DNA from: Gammaproteobacteria bacterium
GTDB lineage: Bacteria > Pseudomonadota > Gammaproteobacteria > UBA6429 > Thiohalophilaceae
Length of the DNA: 6,180 bases
Reading direction: 5' to 3'
Assembly: GCA_003233255.1 (NCBI GenBank)
Contig: QILH01000230.1
Coordinates: 1 to 6,180 of the forward strand
The first letter of the stretch is position 1, and the number at the start of each line of letters is the position of its first letter. Below, in pieces: positions 1 to 5,704 of the stretch. The translations under genes were made by a program, and so were the position numbers. A model generated the notes under the pieces. That model did no database searches. It saw only the letters and a program-made list of their open reading frames with translations, and was not told the DNA's origin.

Positions 1-470
1 GGGCCCGCATCCTTTAGGCTTTTGGCAAATAAACGATCGGTATCAAGCCCTTGTTCTGCGCTTCGTAATAAACCATCTATATAGCGTGTATTCGCCCGCT
101 GCTGACGAATGGCTTTTTTAATTTTAGCGATATAACGTGTACCGTAATTACTTTGCTTGGTGTCAAGCGGCACCGCAAAACCAATCACACCCGGTTCCAT
201 CGCCGATAATTTATCGGTCACCCGCGCCAGTTCATCACGCGGCCAGGGCCAGCTGCCCAGTCTGCGGATAGCCGCATCGTCAATGGCAATTAAGATCACA
301 TCCGGGTTGGCTGTGCGCGATGAAGAAAAACGCACGCCAAGATCATAGGCCTCCCATTCGATCGAACGCAGGCTATCGCTGGCACTGAGCAATAAAAATA
401 GCAGCGTGACGACCAGCCCAATAAACCAGTCCTTTTTCCAGTAACCAGGTAACTTCAAAGCCCCATCCAT
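1..470 (-). CDS. CHASE2-domain sensor protein, N-terminal fragment (C-terminus beyond window)
   Basis: This is a partial gene: 156 codons are visible and the frame is still open at the window edge. The start is ATG at 470; an in-frame TAA at 486-488 lies six codons upstream and no other start codon falls between, although no clear Shine-Dalgarno is seen. Residues 15-30 are a hydrophobic signal-anchor segment. From about residue 36 the sequence reads as a CHASE2 extracytoplasmic sensor domain: 'EAYDLGVRF' at 40-48, then the hallmark block at 57-79 with 'VILIAIDD' and 'WPWPRD'. CHASE2 domains are predicted to sit in the periplasm, followed by membrane segments and a cytoplasmic output domain. 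From memory, this N-terminus most resembles CHASE2 proteins ending in a Ser/Thr protein kinase; adenylate/guanylate cyclase, GGDEF or histidine kinase outputs are alternatives, and the output part lies outside the window. The domain call is firm; the output type is inference. Confidence 0.82.
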   Translation of the reverse strand, partial: MDGALKLPGYWKKDWFIGLVVTLLFLLLSASDSLRSIEWEAYDLGVRFSSSRTANPDVILIAIDDAAIRRLGSWPWPRDELARVTDKLSAMEPGVIGFAVPLDTKQSNYGTRYIAKIKKAIRQQRANTRYIDGLLRSAEQGLDTDRLFAKSLKDAG

Positions 471-624
471 TTTTAACCGTGGATTTTATTGCGGAATATT
501 TAGGAAATGAATCCACGCATAACTACACAATAACTATCGCTATTTTAATTTGCCCTTTTTGGACAACAATATCAAGACCTTAGTATATATCGGCAGTCAG
601 TGCGAGCACATAAAGAAATCGGGC
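471..624 (-). promoter_or_regulatory. AT-rich leader of the CHASE2 gene; candidate promoter
   Basis: This gap between the aspS terminator hairpin and the CHASE2 start has no gene. Read on the minus strand, it contains TTGTTG, a 16-bp spacer and TAAAAT roughly 70-100 bp upstream of the ATG, a passable sigma-70 pattern in an A/T-rich setting. The match is weak and was made by eye. Together with the hairpin after aspS, it suggests that the CHASE2 gene has its own promoter. Confidence 0.25.
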
Positions 625-656
625 GCTGATCTTGAGTAGTCTGCTCAAGATTCAGC
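609..656 (-). terminator. Hairpin overlapping the aspS stop codon, probable terminator
   Basis: Positions 625-636 and 644-656 form an inverted repeat: GCTGATCTTGAG pairs with CTCAAGATTCAGC, giving 12 base pairs with one bulged T at 651 and a 7-nt loop. The aspS stop codon (645-647) lies inside the 3' arm as written on the plus strand. In the aspS transcript the hairpin is followed by a moderately U-rich stretch (GATTTCTTTAT) after a short GC run. That is acceptable for a factor-independent terminator but weaker than a classic U-tract; it could instead mainly protect the mRNA 3' end. Confidence 0.5.
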
Positions 657-2429
657 CAATTTGGGAGGTTTACGCAGTTTAATATGCAACTCTCGTAGTT
701 GGCGTTCACTGACCTCGGAAGGAGCCTGAGTCAACAAACAGCTGGCCGTTTGCGTCTTGGGAAAGGCCATCACATCCCGAATAGACTGTACACCGGCCAT
801 CAACATCACCAGACGATCCAGACCAAAGGCAATGCCGCCATGGGGTGGACAACCGTAGCTTAAGGCATCCAGTAAAAAGCCAAATTTATCCTGGGCTTCG
901 TCGTCGTCGATGCCCAGTTGTTCAAAAACGGTCTTTTGCACCTCTGAACGATAGATCCGCATTGAGCCACCACCGACTTCGGTTCCATTGAGGATCATGT
1001 CGTAGGCGCGTGAACGACAGGCTCCCGGATCCGTCTTCAACTTATCCAGATCGTCTTCGTTGGGTGAGGTGAATGGGTGGTGCAGTGACGTCCAGCGTTT
1101 TTCGCCCTCATCCCATTCAAACATAGGGAAATCAACGACCCATAAAGGACACCATTCGCCCTCCATGAGCTTACGGTCGTGCCCCAGTTTCACCCGTAAG
1201 GCACCCAGTGCTTCGTTGACCACCCGGGTCTTATCGGCTCCAAAGAACACCAGATCGCCGTCTTTTGCACCAACGCGTTTGATAATGGTGTCAACCGCGT
1301 CATCGGGCAGGAATTTCAGGATAGGCGACTGCAGCCCTGCCCGGCCTTTGGCCAGTTCATTGACCTTGATGTAGGCCAGACCTTTGGCACCGTAGATACC
1401 GACGAATTCAGTATAACCGTCGATTTCCTTACGGGTCAGCTCACAGCCGTTTGGCAGCAATAACGCCGCCACACGCCCTTTGGGATCTTTCGCCGGGCCA
1501 CTGAAGACCTTGAATTCAACGTCCTGCAGCACATCGGCAATATCGACGAGCTCAAGGGGTATGCGCAAATCCGGCTTATCGGATCCATAACGATGCATCG
1601 CCTCGGCATAGGTCATTTGTGGGAACGACTCGGGGAGTTCGACGCCAATCGTGTCCTTGAATAATGTCTGCATCATGCCTTCCATCAGCGACATGATTTC
1701 ATGTTCATCGATAAATGAGGTCTCAATATCCAACTGGGTAAACTCAGGCTGGCGATCGGCGCGCAGGTCTTCGTCACGGAAACAGCGCACGATCTGATAA
1801 TACCGATCCAGACCGGCCACCATCAGCAGCTGTTTGAATATCTGTGGCGACTGCGGCAAGGCAAAGAAACTGCCCTCATGGGTACGACTGGGAACCAGAT
1901 AATCACGCGCCCCTTCCGGGGTTGCTTTGGTCAACATCGGCGTTTCCACATCGATAAAACCGTTGTCTTCCAGATAGTTACGCAAGGTACGGGTTACCTG
2001 AGAACGCAGTTTCAGGCGTGCCAGCATCTCCGGTCGACGTAGATCGTAATATCGATATTTAAGCCGGTGCTCTTCTGAGACGGTGTCGTCATCGATCACA
2101 TAGGGAGGTGTTTGGGATTTATTCAAAATAGTTAATTCGGTACCTAACACCTCGATTTCGCCGGTGGTCAGGTTGGCATTGACGGTGCCCTCAGGACGAT
2201 GACGAACCTTGCCCGTTACCTGTAGCACAAACTCATTGCGTACGTCTTCGGCCAGCGCAAAAATGTCCGCTCGATCCGGATCATAAACGACCTGTAACAG
2301 GCCCTCCCGATCACGAAGGTCGATGAAAATCACCCCACCGTGATCGCGGCGGCGGTGAACCCAGCCGCATACAGTGACTTGCTGGTCGATATGTTCCGCG
2401 GTGACTTGACCGCAATAATGGGTACGCAT
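645..2429 (-). CDS. aspS: Aspartyl-tRNA synthetase, bacterial type, probably non-discriminating (Asp/Asn)
   Basis: Class II aminoacyl-tRNA synthetase that activates aspartate with ATP and loads it onto tRNA in the cytoplasm. The 594 residues match the usual length (about 590 in E. coli). Domains in order: N-terminal OB-fold anticodon-binding domain (about 1-105, with 'CGWVHRRRD' at 21-29); start of the catalytic core with the motif 1 region ending at 'VETPML' 161-166 and 'PEGARDYLVPSR' 171-182; motif 2 with 'FRDEDLRADRQPEFTQ' at 217-232; the bacterial GAD insertion (about 285-420); and motif 3 'FGLDRLVML' at 535-543. All key residues (R218, E220, R539) are present. H30 and G81 replace the Leu and Lys that I recall in E. 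coli and match the Pseudomonas non-discriminating enzyme, so it may also form Asp-tRNA(Asn). The start ATG at 2429 gives the canonical 'MRTHYCGQ' N-terminus; the Shine-Dalgarno (AGAG) is weak. A terminator hairpin overlaps its stop, and a mobile-type palindrome lies upstream. Confidence 0.98.
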   Translation of the reverse strand: MRTHYCGQVTAEHIDQQVTVCGWVHRRRDHGGVIFIDLRDREGLLQVVYDPDRADIFALAEDVRNEFVLQVTGKVRHRPEGTVNANLTTGEIEVLGTELTILNKSQTPPYVIDDDTVSEEHRLKYRYYDLRRPEMLARLKLRSQVTRTLRNYLEDNGFIDVETPMLTKATPEGARDYLVPSRTHEGSFFALPQSPQIFKQLLMVAGLDRYYQIVRCFRDEDLRADRQPEFTQLDIETSFIDEHEIMSLMEGMMQTLFKDTIGVELPESFPQMTYAEAMHRYGSDKPDLRIPLELVDIADVLQDVEFKVFSGPAKDPKGRVAALLLPNGCELTRKEIDGYTEFVGIYGAKGLAYIKVNELAKGRAGLQSPILKFLPDDAVDTIIKRVGAKDGDLVFFGADKTRVVNEALGALRVKLGHDRKLMEGEWCPLWVVDFPMFEWDEGEKRWTSLHHPFTSPNEDDLDKLKTDPGACRSRAYDMILNGTEVGGGSMRIYRSEVQKTVFEQLGIDDDEAQDKFGFLLDALSYGCPPHGGIAFGLDRLVMLMAGVQSIRDVMAFPKTQTASCLLTQAPSEVSERQLRELHIKLRKPPKLAES

Positions 2430-2521
2430 TGCTTGTTTGCTCTATATTAGGATGATTTAAACAAAGGCGGGATGTTACGTTCTGTCACCGACGCATGCAA
2501 GGCCCGCCAGATAATTGAAAA
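2430..2521 (-). promoter_or_regulatory. Region upstream of aspS; candidate promoter
   Basis: This spans the aspS start to the edge of the palindromic repeat. On the minus strand, TTGCAT (2495-2500), a 17-bp spacer and TAACAT (2472-2477) form a weak sigma-70-like pair, about 40 bp upstream of the ATG. A TAATAT close to the gene lacks a matching -35. A promoter here would let aspS be transcribed independently of fmdB despite the hairpin between them. Matches were judged by eye and could be chance. Confidence 0.28.
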
Positions 2522-2621
2522 TAATTGAATAATTGGGGTCAGAGTCGTATTTTTGGCTAGTAAATTCTCTCTTTCAAAATTTTCAGGCAAAAATACGACT
2601 CTGACCCCAATTATTCAATTA
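2522..2621. repeat. 100-bp palindromic repeat (REP/MITE-like) with 34-bp perfect arms
   Basis: Positions 2522-2555 and 2588-2621 are perfect reverse complements of 34 bp, separated by a 32-bp non-palindromic centre. The core of each arm is GGGGTCAGAGTCGTATTTTT. With one small mismatch the symmetry extends out to 2514-2628 and includes the fmdB stop codon. No open reading frame of its own is credible. GGGGTCAGAGT-type palindromes are, as I recall, frequent dispersed elements in environmental gammaproteobacterial genomes, probably mobilised in trans by REP-associated Y1 (IS200/IS605-like) transposases; that identification is from memory. As RNA it would fold into a very stable stem and could act as a terminator or stabiliser between fmdB and aspS. 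Only one copy is in this window. Confidence 0.85.
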
Positions 2622-2623
2622 CT

Positions 2624-2920
2624 TCAATCTGCTTTTGAGCCCGAGGATTTCGAGCTGCCTTTGTCCTTGTTGGCGCTACTGGAGCTGGATTTTTCTTTTT
2701 TGTTGTCGGCTCCTTTGCCCGCCAGATTTTTCTGATTACTGGACTTAAAATCGGTCTCATACCAGCCACCGCCAGAGAGCCGAAAACCGGCCGCTGAAAT
2801 CTGCTTTTCCAGTTTAGGCTCACCGCATTCAGGACAGTCCTTTAACGGCGCATCACTCATCTTTTGTAACTTTTCCAGGGTGTGCTCACAGGCGGCACAG
2901 GCGTATTCATAAATGGGCAC
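2624..2920 (-). CDS. FmdB-family zinc-ribbon regulatory-type protein
   Basis: Small protein of 98 residues with the canonical FmdB N-terminus 'MPIYEY'. A zinc ribbon is formed by two Cys pairs: C8/C11 and C29/C32 (CxxC with an 18-residue gap). It is followed by 'FRLSGGGWYETDF' at 46-58, a block typical of this family, and then a low-complexity Ser/Lys tail (about 60-98) that is probably disordered. The start is GTG at 2920, supported by AGAGG at 2929-2933 with 8-nt spacing and by the family N-terminus. The family is named after a putative regulator of formamidase in Methylophilus; its biochemical role is not established, and nucleic-acid or protein binding through the zinc ribbon is only suspected. 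The gene is a common upstream neighbour of aspS in Gammaproteobacteria. Here a palindromic repeat begins 2 bp after its stop, so co-transcription with aspS may be impaired. Confidence 0.93.
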   Translation of the reverse strand: MPIYEYACAACEHTLEKLQKMSDAPLKDCPECGEPKLEKQISAAGFRLSGGGWYETDFKSSNQKNLAGKGADNKKEKSSSSSANKDKGSSKSSGSKAD

Positions 2921-3016
2921 AACAACAACCTCTAAATCTAATTACAGTATAGAATGTCGACATTGTCGGTGTTTTTCAAGTAATAAGCGATATCTAATAA
3001 AGGCAATGATACGTTA
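2921..3016. promoter_or_regulatory. Divergent intergenic region with a 12-bp palindrome
   Basis: This 96-bp gap separates the minus-strand fmdB-like gene from the plus-strand DUF1614 gene, so it should carry promoters in both directions. On the minus strand, TATACT (2946-2951) is a good -10 candidate, but the nearest -35-like TTGAAA (2974-2979) is 22 bp away, too far for a standard promoter. A perfect 12-bp palindrome AATGTCGACATT lies at 2953-2964, immediately upstream of that -10, where an operator would be expected. No convincing plus-strand promoter pair is seen. AAAGG at 2999-3003 is a possible but distant Shine-Dalgarno (13 nt) for the DUF1614 gene. Confidence 0.4.
2929..2933 (-). promoter_or_regulatory. 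Ribosome binding site deciding the GTG start of the fmdB-like gene
   Basis: AGAGG on the minus strand lies 8 nt before GTG at 2918-2920. It supports the GTG start, which also gives the conserved family N-terminus. Confidence 0.7.
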
Positions 3017-3688
3017 ATGTTTAACCGTAAACTCCCAGGCCGATATATCCATCTAATACTATTCACGACTTTCGTGTTGAGCGTGTTGTGGTATCTGGAA
3101 TGGATCACGCAATGGGCCGAACATTCAGGGCTAAGCACTTATACCATCATCATTGCAATCATATTGATCCCGGTAACCGCCTTTATTCACATCCCCCTTC
3201 GGCGTATCCCGGTCGTTCACGCCATTCCACAGGTTTCCATGGTGGGATGGATCGTTCCAAAACGAACCCTTTATCGCGGTCAGACCTTAATCGCAATCAA
3301 TGTCGGTGGCGCAGTACTGCCCTTGATTTATTCGGTGACGCTTTACCTGCTTTTTCCAGTCAGCATCACATCCATATTACTGATTATCATCACGACCACC
3401 CTGGCCAGTTTTTTACTGAGTCGACCGATTCCCGGCTTCGGGATCGGTTTGCCACTTTTTAGTACTCCCATCATCACCGCACTTACCACTCACTATATTG
3501 TTGATGAACATGCCATCAGTACGGCATACATCGCTGGTACAATCGGTGTTATGCTGGGTGCCGATGTGTTGAGACTCAATGACATTAAACAGCTTGGTTC
3601 GAGTTTTGTCTCGATCGGAGGCGCGGGAATTCTGGATAGCATCGTGCTCACCGGATTTATCTCGATGATACTGGTGTCATTGCTTTAA
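3017..3688 (+). CDS. DUF1614 family integral membrane protein
   Basis: 223 residues, very hydrophobic, with about six or seven predicted membrane segments (roughly 11-30, 41-59, 91-111, 115-135, 145-162, 168-183 and 206-223). Family-type blocks are visible: 'NVGGAVLP' at 95-102, 'RPIPGFGIGLP' at 136-146, 'GADVLRL' at 181-187 and, at the end, 'SIGGAGILDSIVLTG' at 199-213. These match what I recall of DUF1614, a family of unknown function in the inner membrane of many bacteria and some archaea. Two acidic residues, D183 and D207, lie at or near membrane segments within the conserved blocks. The ATG at 3017 is the first sensible start; the Shine-Dalgarno is distant. The downstream dehydrogenase starts 29 bp after its stop with no terminator between, so the two are probably co-transcribed. 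No function can be assigned. Confidence 0.87.
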   Translation: MFNRKLPGRYIHLILFTTFVLSVLWYLEWITQWAEHSGLSTYTIIIAIILIPVTAFIHIPLRRIPVVHAIPQVSMVGWIVPKRTLYRGQTLIAINVGGAVLPLIYSVTLYLLFPVSITSILLIIITTTLASFLLSRPIPGFGIGLPLFSTPIITALTTHYIVDEHAISTAYIAGTIGVMLGADVLRLNDIKQLGSSFVSIGGAGILDSIVLTGFISMILVSLL

Positions 3689-3717
3689 AAAAACATAAAA
3701 TAAAAAAGAAAATAATA

Positions 3718-4554
3718 ATGTCCGCAGATAAAAGTGTACTCGTAACGGGATGTTCAAGTGGTATCGGTTTATGTGTTGCCCAGGAATTACACAAACACGG
3801 CTACCAGGTCTTTGCCACGGCTCGGCACAAAGACGATGTAACGAAACTAAAAGAACTGGGATTAACAGCCCTGCTACTTGATCTGGATGACAGTTTATCT
3901 ATCCAGAATGCACTCAAACAGGTTCTGCAAGAAACCGGCGGAACCCTGTATGCTCTCTTTAATAATGGCGCCTACGGTCAGGCTGGCGCGGTTGAGGATT
4001 TAAGCCGGGATGTATTGCGTAAACAATTCGAAACGAATTTATTTGGCTGGCTGGAATTAACTAATTTAGTGCTACCCGTAATGCGTAAGCAAGGTTATGG
4101 TCGCATTATTCAAAACAGCTCGGTACTCGGCCTGGTGGCAATGCCCTTTCGCGGGGCCTACAATTCATCAAAATATGCATTGGAAGGCTTAACCGATACC
4201 TTACGTCTTGAAGTAAGTCATACCAGCACAAATATACACATTAGTTTGATCGAACCCGGCCCAATCTCAAGCCGGTTCAGGGCCAATGCATTAAAGGCCT
4301 TTCGCACTCACATTGATGCGGAAAACAGTGTGCATCGAGATCTTTATAAAAAATTAGTTGAACGACTTGAAAAAGAAGGCCCGTCAGCACCGTTTACCGA
4401 ACCCCCAAGCGCCGTCTTCAAACGCGTTTTGCATGCGCTTGAAAGTCCGAAACCAAAAATACGTTATTACGTTACCTTTCCCACTTATCTTTTCGCATTT
4501 TTACGGCTGGTCTTACCCTGGCGATGGCTAGATAATATATTGAAGAGATACTAA
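3718..4554 (+). CDS. YbbO-like short-chain dehydrogenase/reductase (NAD(P)-dependent)
   Basis: Classical SDR Rossmann-fold oxidoreductase of 278 residues. The cofactor motif TGCSSGIG is at 10-17; after beta-4 the usual NNAG reads NNGA (82-85). The catalytic set is complete: N107 ('FETNLFG'), S135 ('NSSVLG'), Y148 and K152 (YNSSK), with 'EPGPI' at 179-183 after the core. The C-terminal tail, including 'RYYVTFPTYLFAFLR' and 'LPWRWLDNIL', aligns by memory with E. coli YbbO, which is reported as an NADP-dependent aldehyde reductase; the hydrophobic tail may touch the membrane. ATG at 3718 matches YbbO's N-terminus closely, but the leader is almost pure purine/A (3689-3717) with only a poor AAGAAA Shine-Dalgarno. 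It probably forms a transcription unit with the DUF1614 gene upstream. The family call is firm; the substrate (aldehyde, or retinoid/steroid-like) cannot be told. Confidence 0.93.
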   Translation: MSADKSVLVTGCSSGIGLCVAQELHKHGYQVFATARHKDDVTKLKELGLTALLLDLDDSLSIQNALKQVLQETGGTLYALFNNGAYGQAGAVEDLSRDVLRKQFETNLFGWLELTNLVLPVMRKQGYGRIIQNSSVLGLVAMPFRGAYNSSKYALEGLTDTLRLEVSHTSTNIHISLIEPGPISSRFRANALKAFRTHIDAENSVHRDLYKKLVERLEKEGPSAPFTEPPSAVFKRVLHALESPKPKIRYYVTFPTYLFAFLRLVLPWRWLDNILKRY

Positions 4555-4631
4555 GCAATTTAAGAGCATATCAATTGGTAGTCGACAGAAAATAGGATAT
4601 GCTACGGAAAATTATTTGAATAGGGTATACA
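4555..4631 (+). promoter_or_regulatory. Leader of the FHA gene: candidate promoter, inverted repeat and RBS
   Basis: This 77-bp gap holds an 8-bp perfect inverted repeat, AGCATATC (4565-4572) and GATATGCT (4596-4603), with a 23-bp centre and no T-tract after it, so it is not a convincing terminator. TTGGTA (4575-4580), a 17-bp spacer and TATGCT (4598-4603) form a candidate sigma-70 promoter, with the right arm of the repeat covering the -10. AGGG at 4622-4625, 6 nt before GTG at 4632, is the ribosome binding site that decides the start. Confidence 0.35.
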
Positions 4632-5690
4632 GTGGATATTCTGGAAGAATATAAAAAATTGGCGGATCGTAAACGGCAGGATCTTGAACAAAGTGGACAA
4701 GATCAAAGTGGACTGCACACCGTACGTAGTCTGCAGGTCATTGCCAGTCTGCAAACCATCCATAATTATTTGCACGATTTTGTCGAGCTGCTCAATTTTG
4801 TCAATTCTGATATCAAGACCAATCTGACTATAGATGGGATGGGTACCTTAGAAGATCTACAACACCTTGACTATCGCCTTATCAATGAAAGCAGCATCAA
4901 CAAAGAGTCTATTAGCTTACTTTTCTCAATGAAAAATGACTCACAACTTGAGATCGAAATCGACGATACCATAGAAACAAAAGAGCGCATGGAAGAATTA
5001 AAGACCCTGGGCCTGCTTATTAATTATACTTCAAAGACGCCGCCAAAGATTGGCATTCAAGGTCACATCCCGGTACGAATCGAGTTCGAATCCGATTTTG
5101 AGGAGTCCAGCATACATATTAGCATTGAAAATTTTTCACGTTTAGCGAAAGAACATTACGTCCTCAATGTTGATAATATCACCGATGACTTACTCAATGA
5201 CTTTGGTCAGTTCATTCTACGTCGTGAAAACAATTTTATGGATGTCTTGATCGAAGACAGTCACGGTATTAGTTTAATTCAACGTCAGCATAATCCTAAC
5301 GAAGAAGGCAACACAAGCCGCACCGAAGAAATGGATATCTCTCGTTTACGTTCGATTTTTAATCGTGAACACCGTCTATATCTTACCTACCATAATGATA
5401 TTAAAGATCTTGGCTCGCGTACTCATGGCTATATATTGGGCCGGGCTAAAGATTGCGATTTAATGGTTAAGTCCGATCTTTCTTCTCGCCATCATGCCCA
5501 ACTCGTGTATCGCAAAGGAAAGTTTGTGTTAATTGACCAAAGTACAAACGGTACATTTGTAAAAACACAAGGCGGTAAAGAAGTGTATGTGCAAGGAGAA
5601 GAAACACCGCTATCCGGTTCTGGCTTTATTAGCCTGGGCAAAGCCGTTACCGTCGATAACGAGCACCTGATCTATTATTCCTGCCAGTAG
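4632..5690 (+). CDS. FHA-domain protein with an unrecognised N-terminal region
   Basis: 352 residues, apparently cytoplasmic: no signal peptide or membrane segment. The start is GTG at 4632, fixed by AGGG 6 nt upstream and an in-frame TGA at 4617-4619; the next in-frame ATG is 70 codons in. The C-terminal FHA domain (about 248-348) carries the phosphopeptide-binding signature: G270-R271, 'SSRHHAQL' at 284-291 and 'DQSTNGTFV' at 302-310. FHA domains bind phosphothreonine on partner proteins, so it is expected to act as an adaptor in Ser/Thr kinase signalling or in a secretion or cell-envelope assembly process. The first 240 residues are acidic and helix-rich at the start (1-58, with 'HNYLHDFVELLNFV'), then alternate beta-like and helical stretches; I recognise no domain there. 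The gene follows the SDR gene by 77 bp with its own possible promoter and converges on the permease gene. The FHA call is firm, the rest unknown. Confidence 0.9.
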   Translation: MDILEEYKKLADRKRQDLEQSGQDQSGLHTVRSLQVIASLQTIHNYLHDFVELLNFVNSDIKTNLTIDGMGTLEDLQHLDYRLINESSINKESISLLFSMKNDSQLEIEIDDTIETKERMEELKTLGLLINYTSKTPPKIGIQGHIPVRIEFESDFEESSIHISIENFSRLAKEHYVLNVDNITDDLLNDFGQFILRRENNFMDVLIEDSHGISLIQRQHNPNEEGNTSRTEEMDISRLRSIFNREHRLYLTYHNDIKDLGSRTHGYILGRAKDCDLMVKSDLSSRHHAQLVYRKGKFVLIDQSTNGTFVKTQGGKEVYVQGEETPLSGSGFISLGKAVTVDNEHLIYYSCQ

Positions 5691-5704
5691 TCAGTTTGTA
5701 CTTT

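Noticed and set aside
157..348. Plus-strand reading frame of 63 codons
   Set aside because: It lies antisense to the CHASE2 gene, whose minus-strand frame gives a recognisable domain; no family resemblance or RBS.
1060..1374. Plus-strand reading frame of 104 codons inside aspS
   Set aside because: Fully antisense to the conserved aspS; Ser/Pro/Arg-rich shadow composition.
2553..2735. Plus-strand reading frame starting in the palindrome
   Set aside because: Begins with the repeat's loop and runs antisense to the Ser/Lys tail of the fmdB-like gene; low-complexity Leu/Phe shadow, not a gene.
2611..2823. Alternative minus-strand frame overlapping the fmdB-like gene
   Set aside because: The other frame has the four zinc-ligand cysteines and the family N-terminus; this one has neither.
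2938..3138. Minus-strand frame of 66 codons across the divergent spacer
   Set aside because: Overlaps the start of the DUF1614 gene on the other strand and matches nothing known; it would also occupy the expected promoter region.
3088..3462. Plus-strand frame of 124 codons within the DUF1614 gene
   Set aside because: His/Ser/Arg-rich out-of-frame shadow; the hydrophobic frame has the family motifs.
3689..3717. A-rich tract as a terminator after the DUF1614 gene
   Set aside because: There is no preceding GC-rich stem and the tract is A, not T, on the coding strand; it is better seen as the leader of the SDR gene.
5691..5704. Bidirectional terminator between the convergent FHA and permease genes
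   Set aside because: The 14-bp gap and its flanks show no inverted repeat longer than 3-4 bp, so no terminator is called.
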